From Anolis sagrei (Eukaryota; Chordata; Lepidosauria; Squamata; Anolidae): DNA of 64,000 bases. The stretch spans positions 95,828,500 to 95,892,499 of the forward strand of contig NC_090034.1 of the NCBI RefSeq assembly GCF_037176765.1, written 5' to 3'. The translations under genes were made by a program, and so were the position numbers. The notes beneath the pieces were generated by a model. That model was not told the DNA's origin and did not search any database. It worked only from the letters and a program-made list of their open reading frames with translations. Positions 44,476 through 55,900 of the stretch are shown here, piece after piece; positions within the stretch are counted from its first letter, which is position 1; each line of letters starts with the position of its first letter.

Positions 44476-45159
44476 TACCTAAATACCCAATTTGCATGGT
44501 TCCTAATCAAAGTGTTACCCTATATGTATCGGTCCAGAAATTTTCATCAAAAATCCATCCAAAAAACTAGGTTGACTTATTCATAGGTCAATGGGAGTAT
44601 TACTTCTACATACTTAACCCTTATCAAAAAGAAAAAGGGGGGGGGGGGGAGAATTGTCCCCTTCTCTGACTAGAGAGGCAAAAGGCAAGAGGAAAGAAGG
44701 AGAACCAAGGAAGCACGAAACCCTTCTACTCTCTCTCTCTGTAATCCTTGAACATTTCTGCCTTCGCAGATATAGAGAGTGACAGGTTTGATACCATTTC
44801 CATTTGTTACCCCACAGCCAGCGTTTAGAATGTGCCACCCAAAAAGGCACAGCAACTGATGTGCAAGCTTGTGAAAGGAAGTATTTATTTCTTCATCAGG
44901 AAAAGCCGATTTCTAAAAAGTGTACAAAGGAAGCTGGGCAGGAACTTCGGTTGAGTCACATACTCTGACTGCAGTCATACCTCCAACTATCCTAATTTGG
45001 CAGGGAAAATCCCAAAAAATCCCACTATCATCCCCCTTTTTCTATTTTTAAAACAGAAAAAAGGAGTTACTTTCTTTTCCCATTTCCTCACCTTGGCCCC
45101 TTGTTTACTTCAGTTGCAGCAGACTGAGTTCAAAGGGAAAAAGTGATCTGCACTTGGCT

Positions 45160-45935
45160 TCTTTCTTTCTTTCCCTTCCTTCCTTCCTTCCTGGCTCTCT
45201 CCCTTATTTCCCACTTTTCCCTCCCCCTTCCTTACTGTGTCCATTCGTTCTTTCTCCCTCTGTCTCTCTCTCTCTCTCCTTCTTTCCTTCCTTCCTTGCT
45301 CTCTTCCTTCCTTACCCTATCCTTTCTCTCTCGCTCCCTCCCTTCTTCCTTTCTCTCTCCTTTTTGTTCTTTCTTCCTTCTTTTATCTCTCTCTTCCTCC
45401 TTCCTTCCTTCCTTCCTTCCTCTATCCCTTCTTTTGCCCTTTGTTTCTCCTTCCTTCCTTCCTTCCTTCCTTCCTTCCTTCCTTCCTTCCTTCCTTCCTT
45501 CCTTCCTTGTTCTGTCCCTCCCTTCTTCCTTTCCCTCTCCCTTTTATTCTTTCTTCTTTTATCTCTCCCTTTCTTTCTTTCTCTCTTCCTTTCCCTATCC
45601 ATTCTTTCTTCCTTTCTTCTTCCCCCTTTCCTTCTTTTTCTCCCTTCCTTCCCTCTTTCCCCCTTCCTTTCTCTCTCTTCCTTCCTTACTCTATCTTTTC
45701 TCTCTCTCTCTTCTTCCTTTCTCTCTCCTTTTCCTTCTTTCTTCCTTCTTTTATCTCTCCCTTCCTTCCTTCCTTCCTTTCCCTAACCCTTCTTCCGTCC
45801 TTTCTCTCCCTCCCTCCTTCCTTCCTTTCTCTCTTTTTTGTTATTCCTTCCTTCTTTTATCTCTATCTTCCTTCCTTCTTCCTTTCCTTCTCCCTTCCTT
45901 CCTTCTTGCTTCCTTTCTCTCTCCCTTTCTTCCTT
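45160..45935 (+). repeat. Polypyrimidine (TTCC/TTTC/CTCT)n tract, about 780 bp
   Basis: Almost pure pyrimidine. ORFs of up to 267 codons (Ser/Leu/Phe/Pro only) arise simply because stop codons need purines. Confidence 0.97.
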
Positions 45936-46019
45936 CTGTGATGTGATATATCATGTTTATTTTAATTCTTAAATTTTGGTTAATTTTTGGTTAGTTATTA
46001 TAAGTTTATATTGATGCTG

Positions 46020-46560
46020 TTTTATTTATTGCAGTGCCATGATGCCTTGTCAGGTCGGAGGCACAAAACTGGGGAGAGCACAGATGAGCTCCCTCTGTCA
46101 GCTGCAGCTCCCCATGTGGGGACATGAGAGAAGCCTCACACAAGGATGGTAAAACATCGAAACGTCTAAGCATCCTTGCAGACAGTCAATTCTCTCACAC
46201 CAGAAGCCACTTGCAGTTTCTCAAGGCACTCCTGACATAGGGAAAAAATGTATTGCTTTGATTTGATTTGTTGTTTGTCTTTTTTATTATTTTTTGCCGC
46301 TTTTGTTGAAAACTGTTCAGAGTCCTCTTGGGGTGATAGAGCAGGTTACAAATAAAGGATATGCCTGTGAAACGTGGACTATCTACAGACATCACAAGCC
46401 TCTGACAATAAAAAACAGACTCCTTCATGTGCATTCCTCATTAATAACATTTGCCATCTTAACCCACAGACTGAGGTTGCTTGGCCACAAATGTGTCTGT
46501 CTTCATCTGAAAAATGATGGAGGAAATGCTGCCCCAGGCATTTTTTAAAAGCTGTAGCAA
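46020..46560 (+). mobile_element. S2 SINE piece followed by a LINE RT remnant
   Basis: An S2 tail runs to about 46245. From 46362 the frame reads ACETWTIYRHHKPLTIKNRL, a non-LTR RT C-terminal pattern. Confidence 0.55.
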
Positions 46561-47264
46561 TATTAAGCTCTTATGAATCAGAAGGAAGGGCAGATTAAGC
46601 ATTTCCAGAAGCTTCTGTCTCTACCCTCGACTCACTGGCACTTTCTGCTAGCAACAAGATCCATCGGAAATGTAAGGAAAGAGTCCAACAATAGTTTTCA
46701 CTGGGTGCTTGCTAAGTAATTTTCCCCGCTATCTCAATGGCTGTGTCAGGATTGGCCGAAATATATCTAGTGGTCGCCTGTGATTTGCTCTCAGGTTCTT
46801 GTATGCTGTTGCTGCATGGATTTGCCAAACCGGCTATAAATGGTAAGATGTGTATTTGCATCAGTGCCAGATTTGCTCCGTTTGAGTGCTGGGAGCCTGG
46901 ATTGGCATGTTATTAAATGCGCCGCTGCCTTCCGTTTTTGAATGCTTTTATTCTTGAACTTGAAGTGGGACATGTTTCCCTTTCAAATCCCCAAAAACCC
47001 ACTTCTGAAAGGGGATTAAGCTGCCAGACTTCCTTCTCATTGTCCCCCAGTAACAGTTAAACTCAAGGGCTAAAGTTTGGAACCAGAGGCAATGTGTCCA
47101 TAGATTCAGCACCCATGAGTTCCACAAAAGAAAACCTCAATTTTACCATTTTATATAAGGGACACCACTTTATTATGCATTTATATATCATGGGGATTGA
47201 CCATCCATACATTTTGGTATCTAAGGTGGTCCTGGAACCAAACCCCAGCAGGTACCTTCCCACC
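46561..47264. other. Intergenic sequence with no recognised feature
   Basis: Mostly unique sequence between CCDC9 and the C5a receptor gene. I looked for INAFM1-like membrane-protein sequence and did not see it. Confidence 0.4.
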
Positions 47265-47930
47265 TGCTACTAAGGAGGCTGTTCAGGTCCTGAACCGGTG
47301 CCAAAGGCCGCTGTGATGGTCTGGATGAGGGCTAACAAATTGAAATTGAATCCAGACAAGACAGAGGTACTCCTGGTCAGTCGTAAGGCCGAAGAGGGCA
47401 TAGGGTTACAGCCTGTGTTGGATGGGGTCACACTCCCCCTGAAGATGCAGGTTCGCAGTCTGGGTGTGATCCTGGACGCATCGCTGAGCTTGGAACCCCA
47501 AGTTTTGGAGGTGACCAGGTGAGCATTTGCACAGTTAAAGCTTGTGCGCCAGCTGCCCCCATACCTTGAGAAGTCTGATTTGGTCACAGTAGTCCACACT
47601 CTGGTTACATCCCGTATAGACTACTGCAACACTCTCTACATGGGGTTGCCTTTGAAGGCTGTCTGGAAGCTTTAACTGGTCCAACCGACGGCAGCCAAGT
47701 TACTACTGCAACACTCTCTACATGGGGTTGCCTTTTAAGACTGTCTGGAAGCTTCAACTGGTCCAACCGACGGCAACCAGGTTACTAACAGGAGTGGCGC
47801 TCAGGGAGTGTACAACCCCTCTGTTGTGCCAGCTCCACTGGCTGCCAGTCTGCTACCAGGCACAATTCAAAGTGGTGCCTTTAGCCTATAAGCCCCTAAA
47901 CAGTTCTTGCCTACTATATATATATATCCT
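47265..47930 (+). mobile_element. L2 LINE RT C-terminal part with a 79-bp tandem duplication
   Basis: Frames read LNPDKTEVLLVSRKAEEGIG, LPLKMQVRSLGVILDASLSL and TPLLCQLHWLPVCYQAQFKV. A 79-bp segment (ACTACTGCAACACTCTCTAC on) at about 47621-47701 is repeated directly after itself. Confidence 0.85.
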
Positions 47931-47934
47931 TTAC

Positions 47935-49120
47935 CTTTAGGCGATCCCTCATCTGAGTAGGATTGTCCTCCAAGATCAGTGTCCTAGCAGTGGGTACGTA
48001 GATGACTGTGGAGCCCTATTCTTGATCTCCATGTTCTCCCGCAGTGAGGGCATTGGTTTCCAGGTGGAAGGCGGTCCTGGTCAGTGTTGGCTTGACACGC
48101 CTTCCTCTTGGCATGTTTCTCCTTCATCCTCCATTTATGCCTCTTCAAATTCTACAGCACTGCTGGTCACAGCTGACCTCCAGCTGGAGCACTCAAGGGC
48201 CAGGGCTTCCCAGTTCTCAGTGTCAATGCCACAGTTTCTAAGGTTGGCTTTGAACCCATCTTTAAATCTCTTTTCCTGTCCACCAAAATTATGTTTCCTT
48301 TTCTTGAGTTGGGAGTAGATAGTCTGTACATAGTCCACGTCTCTCAGGCATATAGCAGGGTTGTGAGGACAATAGCTTCCGGTGGAGATGGTGACGGGAA
48401 AGCCTCGTTGAGAGGGAGCTCTCAGGGAGGACCTGTGTTGTGGTGGTGAGGTTGAGCTTTGGCTCCCCACCTTCTGCCGGATTGAAGGCGAAGGTGATCG
48501 CAAATCTCCTAGGCAACCTGAAGACCCCAAGAGGCCACCTTCCCTCAAGGAGGGGAGTCCGAGTGGGTCCGAGCGCTGCCAAAAGGGGAGCGAGCCGCTC
48601 TGCAAGGATCGGGCTCGAAGAGCCCGTTTAACCGCTTCCACTCCATTTCACTTCAATAAATTAATAAGAAAAATGTTTCCTTTTCTTGAGTTGGGAGTAG
48701 ATAGCTTGTACATAGTCCACGTCTCTCAGGCATATAGCAGGGTTGTGAGGACAATAGCTTTATAAACAAGCACCTTGGTCTCCCTACAGATGTCCTGGTC
48801 CTCAAACACTCTCTGCTTCATTCGGAAAAATGCTGCACTCACAGAGCTCAGGCGGTGTTGTATTTCAGTATCAATGTTGACTTTTGTGGAGAAGTGGCTG
48901 TCAAGGTAGCGGAAATGGTCATCATTTTCTAATGTTACACCATTAAGCTGTATTTCTGGCATTGGAGGGGGATTGGCTGGTGACTGATGGAAGAGCACTT
49001 TGGTTTTCTCAATGTTCAATGACAGGCCAAGCTTCTCGTATGCTTCTGCAAATGTGTTTACAGTGGCTTGTAGGTCTTCTTCTGAATGTGCACAATATGC
49101 GTTGTCATCAGCATATTAGA
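47935..49120 (-). mobile_element. LINE 3' end (CCHH-finger family) with an insert
   Basis: The minus frame reads MNIEKTKVLFHQSPANPPPM, DDHFRYLDSHFSTKVNIDTE and ETKVLVYKAIVLTTLLYA, a non-LTR RT end. It is interrupted at 48376-48672 by foreign sequence, with about 90 bp of the LINE repeated on both sides. Confidence 0.7.
48376..48672 (+). other. Insert of unknown origin in the LINE
   Basis: About 297 bp, GC-richer than its surroundings, ending TTCAATAAATTAATAAGAAA. It looks like a 3' end with a poly(A) signal. The flanking LINE repeats are 48288-48375 and 48673-48760. Confidence 0.5.
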
Positions 49121-49344
49121 GTTCTATAAAAGATGTTGTGTAACCTTGGTTTTTAAATATATATATATATTAAAAGCATTCCCGATACTATGACACACTC
49201 TATTTTCAGAGATATTTATATTGAGAAAAAAGTGTGTCTTAGAACTGAAGAAATGCCGTATTTCAATGAGTACAGACACGCTACTGTTTGCGTGCGCACA
49301 TTTCCCATCCCTGCCTCCATCCAGCGTTAAAGAAGAGCCTGAGA

Positions 49345-49894
49345 GACAACTGGCCATGAAAATGACTTTATTTTTACAATCCCTTTTTCCTTTGTACATG
49401 ATATGAAGCAGCCAAATCCTACCCAACCCCAGGGAAAGGGGGAAAAAGCAGCAGCATGTGGGACAGAGGAGTGAAGGCAGATACAACGCTAGGCTTTTCT
49501 TTCTCCTCAAAGTGTTAAAGGGGGCTTAGTGGTTATTTTCACAGGACCCCCTTTTTTCTAGGAAATACTGAAGAAGGGTGGATAAATGAACAAAAAGATT
49601 TCCCTTCTCACATGCACAAGTGCACCCCCCCCCCCCACATGAACAGTCAGAAAAGCATCACATGCAGGGCCCACAGTCCCCATCCGCACATGAATTTAGT
49701 GTTCACTGCACTAAAAGATGGCTCTGCAGGCTACGGCGTGCTGGGAGAGGGTTGCCTTCCTCTAAATATGGGAGCCCAAGAGCAACGCAAGCAGGCAGGA
49801 TGCGGCAGGGCAGGGTCACCGATGTGTCCAGAAGCCAGTCTTCTTCTTGACCACCCTGGGCAAGGGAAGCAGAGAGAAGACGCCCTCCAGCGCT
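49345..49894 (-). terminator. CCDC9: CCDC9 3' UTR and polyadenylation signal
   Basis: This is repeat-free sequence after the proposed stop. AATAAA lies on the minus strand at 49367-49372, so cleavage is expected near 49345. A C-run at 49626-49636 is the only simple repeat. Confidence 0.55.
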
Positions 49895-49912
49895 TCAGGC
49901 CTCCTGCTGCTC
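49895..49912 (-). CDS. CCDC9: CCDC9 probable terminal coding exon (EQQEA, stop)
   Basis: After a strong acceptor (tctctccag) the frame reads EQQEA then TGA, in phase with the previous exon. About 520 nt of repeat-free sequence and an AATAAA follow. The alternative is read-through of the 54119 donor. Confidence 0.55.
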   Translation of the reverse strand, partial: EQQEA

Positions 49913-52900
49913 CTGGAGAGATTGGGAAGAGAACCATATGCAATCAGAAAGATGGGAGATTTAAATGCAAGGGGAACTGTGCAGGTTGCAAGGCTGTGGG
50001 CCCATCTCCACTGACCATTTAATGCAGTTTGCAGCTACCTTCAAATTGCAGCAGCTACAGAATGAATGGCCACAAAAGCATGCCCCAATGCAGGCATGGG
50101 CGAACTTCAGCCTTCCTGGTGTTTTGAACTTCAACTCCCACAATTCTTAACAGCCGGTAGGAATTGTCAGGATTAATTTAGTTATGTATGTGTTTTAAAT
50201 GTGCTTCTATGTATTGCCAAGATGGATGCCACTGTGAATTAGAAATGCTGTGCAGAATGTTTATGCTATGAGGCTGTGATTAAGTGAACTTGAGAAAAGT
50301 AAGATAAGGTTTGCTCTTGCTGGGAACAGAAGGGAGTAGCCAGTCTCAGCAAGAAAAAATAAGCAGATGTGAAGAGGCTTTCGGTTTTGACTAGTTCCTG
50401 AATTGTAGCTCGCTGTAATAAGACGTGTCTGTTGAATGTGCTTAGTAAACTTAGTTTCTTTTGTAACTCAAAGCCTGCAGAGTCCTTATTTTACAACTCA
50501 ATGTCTGCTGATCTAGCATTCCTTCCGCTGGGCATCGTCTGACTCAGACAGGAATTTTGGCATCTCGTCCAGATGCATACTTAAAGACTTTGGACTATGG
50601 ACTATTGATTAAGAATGATGCCCTGTGTTCTCAACAAAGAGAAACTACATCCTATCTATAACTTAACTTTAATGAGAAATGTGTATGTATACCGAATTAA
50701 TATGAGTAAACAAGATAGGTAATGAAAGCATAAAGGTTTTCCCCTGACATTAAACCCAGTCATGTCCAACTCTGGGAGTTGGTGCTCATCTCCATTTCTA
50801 AGCCGAAGAGCCGGCATTGTCCATAGACACCTCCAAGGTCACATAGATTGGAACGTACTAAGTCCTAACCTTTTTTACACTGGTTTTAAACCACTTCATT
50901 GGATGTGTTGCAATAGCAGATTCCCAGATTAGTTTAGTGTTTACACCTTATTTTATTTTTCTGGTTATTTAATATTTAATGTTTATTTTACTTAAGTGAT
51001 ACTTGTCTTTACTGTTCTAATGTAGCTCAAATCCTATGTAAAATCATACTACGTATTTTTGACATTAATATTGAAATCTGAAATATATACTGAAAGTCTT
51101 TACTTTCTGTATATATTTACATTATATTTACATGACTGCATGGAGTGTCATTACCTTCCCGCCAGAGCAGTACCTATTGATCTACTCATATTTGCATGTT
51201 TTCAAACTGCTAGGTTGGCAGAAGCTGGGGCTGACAGTGGAAGCTCACGCTGCTCCTCGAATTCGAACCTGTGACCTTTCAATCAACAAGCTCAGTGGTT
51301 TAACCCACTGTGCCACTGGGGGCTACAACAAGATATGTTCCTTTTTTAAAGAAGACTTTGTTTTTTGTTCTCTGAGTGCATATTTTCAAAACTAAAAGGT
51401 TTCAAGGGAAGATATATGTTTTGGGCAATTGCAATTTCAACTTCAAAGAAACATTTTTAAACTGTTAGCTCAGTATATGTATTTTTATGCCGTGGCATGT
51501 CTTTGTCCCTGGCAGTTCAAATACATGGTTTATCAGTTTAACAGCTGAGTTACCTGTGTGCCATTACATGAATGCTTGTGAACATCACTTGTTCAAAAGG
51601 CTGACTTCCAACAATGTCATGCCTTTCCTTGATTAGTGGTTTTCAAAAAGTGATCTCCAGATGTTCATGGAGACTCACATTTGCCAAAAGGATATGACAT
51701 CGTTTTTCTTTTCAAAAAGGTTGTGAATGCCATTTTTCCAAAGCTAACCACCACCCAAAACCTTTCAAGTCAAAGAATTTCTGTAGTGCAAAAGAACCAC
51801 GAAAGCAACAGCCCTGGAGTTTCCCTATGTGCCAGCAGAGAGCAGCACTGCCCTTCTTTCAACCACAAGCATAGTTTGTTTTCTCTGTAAATATAAACAT
51901 ATAGTCGACATTCATAAATTACATGATGCACACATCTGTCTTACGAAAGGCTGAACTATTTACAAGAACAAAGTTTCCATAACACAAATAAAGTTATTTA
52001 TACTTCCTTCTTTGCTTCCACCCTGGGCTTCTTTCTTATGCAGATAAGCAGCTTTGCTCTCACAGAGCCTCTTCTCACGCCGAACTTATACAGGAGCTTC
52101 GCACAGTAGCTTTACACACAGCTGCCTTCACACTAGAGCTTCACACATGAGGCTTTACAACCTGAGGCTTCCCTCACTGAAGCTTCTCACACCAGGTCTA
52201 CCTCACACTGTGAGACCTCTCACAGATTAAGGCCTATCACACACTGTGAGTCCTTCTCACAGACAAAGGCATATCTCACACTGTGAGACCTCTCCCAGAC
52301 TAAGGCCTATCTCACAGTGTGAGGCCTTCTCTCCCAGACTAAGGCCTACCTCACACTGTGAGGCCTTCTCACAGACTAAGGCCTACCTCACACTGTGAGG
52401 CCTTTCTCCCACTGAGGTTTACCTCAGACTGACAGCTACTAAGCTACAGGCATGCCTGCTTATATAGAACTGCAAGTTTTGCTGAGTCATTGCATCGATT
52501 TAATCTTTTCAGTGCTTGACTCACATTTTTGTAATAAAAATACCTACCGTATATGCTTGAATATAAGCCATGTTTTTCAGCCCTTTTTAAAGGCTGAAGA
52601 AACCCCTCTTGGCTTATACTCGAGTCTAAGTTATTTATTATTTTATTGGGTTACTATTATTGTTTTTATTATATTTATTATTTTACTCTATTTACTATTA
52701 CTATTATTACATTTACATTATTTTACTCTATTGTTATTATTTTTATTACATTTATTATTTTATTAATTATTTATTTACAGTATTTATATTCCGCCCTTCT
52801 CAGACTCAGAGTAGATTACAATGCAAGTATGCATGGCAAATATTCAATGCCAATTATTCATACAACATATGTAGATAGACACAGAGGTGACTTAACATTC

Positions 52901-55900
52901 CAGTTATTCCGGCTTCATGCTCGATTCCGTCCACAGGGGGAGCTGCCCTTCACAGTCTATTTGTGACACCGAGTCCTTTGATAGAGTACTTCCTCATTCT
53001 ACTGCACACCGCTGGAAGGTTTTACGGTGTCGTAAATTAGTTAAATTAGCCTCCCCACATAAAGCGGTACCTAAACTTCCAACTTGACAGATGCAACTGT
53101 CTTTCGGGCTGCAAAGATTGACAGCAAGCTAGACTAATGGCTGGAAGCTCACTCTGACACAGGCTGGCTTTGAACGCATGACCTCTCGGTCAGTAGTGAT
53201 TTAATGCAGCTAGCTATCAGCTAGTTGCATCACAGCCTGGTCTGGTATTATTATTACACTTATTGTTCTACTCTATTATTGTTATTATTACATTTATTAT
53301 TTATGCTCTTTATTATTATTGGAAGGATATGTAGGTACATTTACATTGAAGAAGGTTAGAATAATGGTTTAATCAGAGTTGGACGGTCTTATCTTAAATG
53401 AGTTTTATGTAAATATACAAAAACATTTAACCTACCGATGTCTCAATTTAATGGAATTTTATTGCTCTCTAATTTTATTTTGGAATTTACTGTAGCTGTT
53501 GCATTTCCCATCCTTGGCTTATATTCGAGTCAATACATTCCCAGTTTTTTGTGGTAAAATTAGGTGCCTTGGCTCAAACTACAAGAGAGGAGATTCCATC
53601 TGAACATGAGGAAGAACTTCCTGACTGTGAGAGCTGTTCAGCAGTGGAACTCTCTGCCCCGGAGTGTGGTGGAGGCTCCTTCTTTGGAAGCTTTTAAGCA
53701 GAGGCTGGATGGCCATCTGTCAGGGGTGATTTGAATGCAATATTCCTGCTTCTTGGCAGGGGGTTGGACTGGATGGCCCATGAGGTCTCTTCCAACTCTT
53801 TGATTCTATGATTCTATGATATTCAGGTCGGAGGATATAGGGCAGTTATTTTTTAACATTTCTGAAAGAATGGACAAGCATATGAGGAATGGCTGTAAAA
53901 CACAGAAAGAGAGGGAGAGAACCAGTTCTCTGAGCTGCAACAGATTTGCAGGAATGTCCAAAGGGAGACAATAGCATCCAGGAGGAAGAGAAGACGACTG
54001 GCCAGCCAATAAGGCAATCTAGTTAACATAAAGGGGTAGAAAAGAAAGAGTCGTGCAAAGAGATGCGTCTGGCACTGTCACCATCATGATCGGAAGGTGA
54101 CATCTTAGAGGCACTCACCTTCTGGATGTCAGCAATCTCTCCCTCAATGGGCACAGTAGGCAAGGTCCCTGTCGCAGCTCCTAGGAAGACAAGATGAATG
54201 TCAGAGTCAAGGAAGAATGGCCCATGAAGTGGAGACCCAATAGTCCAGTCAAACTGCCTGCCAAACCTCTTGTCCCTTACCATTGTCATCTTGATTGTCT
54301 GGTTCCTTCTGCATGGAGTGTTTGTTCAGATTGTCTACTTCTGGCTCCTTGCTCATCTCCGCCGCTGGGGCTCCGGGTGCAGGAGGTGCCTCTTTTTCCG
54401 ACACCCCTGCAGTGGACTGTTGGGATCCTGATCCAGATGGAGAATCAGTGGAAGCAGGCCCTAAAGGAAGAGTAGGACAGCAGTAATACTTGAAGTCAGT
54501 CTTTACAAGAAGAATGGTCAGAGAAATAAAGGACTGTCATAGAGAGAGCAACCAAATTTGGGGAAAACACTCTCATTATTATGTTTATTTATGTTGGAGC
54601 ATGTAAGAAATCAGTTAATGTGTGTGTGTCAGCTGTAAAATAAGATGCATGAAGCCGATTGGTCGGGCTATGTCCAGGGAACTGGTTGAGCCTGGGACTT
54701 TTGGTTACAGTTACATTTTTCAGGCTTAAGCTATTCAGATGCTTGCAGAGAGAGACAGAGTTTGGAGTGTGCTCTTGCTGCTGAAGGAGATTATCCACAT
54801 GGGCAAAGAAAGAGCATTTTAAATCTCTCATAAAAGGACATTATGTGAGTTCTTTTTGTCGTGTCAGGAGCGACTTGAGAAGCTGCAAGTCGTTTCTGGT
54901 GTGAGAGAATTGGCCGTCTGCAAGGACGTTGCCCAGGGGATGCCCGGATGATTTTTGATGTTTTATCATCCTTGTGGGAGGCTTCTCTCATGTCCCTGCA
55001 CGAGGAGCTGGAGCTGATAGAGGGAGCTCATCCACCTCTCCCCGGATTTGAACCTGCGACCTATCCGTCTTCAGTCCTGCCGACACAGGGGTTTAACCCA
55101 CTGCGCCACCGGGGGCTTCGTATACTGAATTAATACAATATGAGTAAACAAGATAGATAATGAAAAGATAAAGGTTTCCCTCTGACATTAAGTCCACTCG
55201 TGTCCAATTTCTAAGCCGTCATCTCAATTTCTAAGCCGAAGAGCCAGCACTGTCCGTAGACATCTCCAAGGTCATGTAGACTGGAATGTACTTAGTCCTA
55301 ACCTTTTTTATACTGGTTTTAAACCACTTCATTGGATGTGTTGCAATAGCAGATTCCCAGATTATGTGAGTTGATACAACTGATCACATGATTGTAAATA
55401 TGTTGTTCTAAATTGTGAAGAGTAAATACTTGTTCTTTACTGTTCATCTGCATGGCATGTTTTCTTTCTCTGGCAAGACAGTGTGTGGGCTGATCAAATG
55501 TGAACTACGCATGATTGTCATTTCATCACAATTTATACCCTGCTTTTTCTCTCCACAGGAGAGATTCAAAGTACAGAGAGAAAGGTCCCTCCTACACTGC
55601 CACATAAAATCCAGATTATATGATTTGAACTGGATTATATGAGTCTACACTACCATACAATCCAGTTCAAGGCAGATAATCCAGATTTTAAATGGCAGTG
55701 TAGAAAGAGCCTAGGACGTGAGCAGAAGCCAAGACAAATTTTATATCGCTGAAGGGATGTGGATCCACATCCTCCCCAAATAAACTGCCATAATTTGGAT
55801 CTGCTGGCACACATAACCTTCCCAGGTAGCATTCTCAGGGAAAGTGATAAGTATCAAGAAAGAAATAGATAGATACCATCCAATGTTAGAAGACAACAAG

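Noticed and set aside
45143-45946. 267-codon plus-strand ORF and overlapping 210 and 234-codon ORFs
   Set aside because: They lie in a polypyrimidine tract; only Ser, Leu, Phe and Pro codons occur and stops are excluded by composition.
47265-47530. Possible host gene (LNPDKTEVLLV)
   Set aside because: It is the L2 reverse transcriptase C-terminal region.
55555-55720. Possible microRNA hairpin
   Set aside because: The hairpin is a repeated palindromic MITE with several copies in the window.
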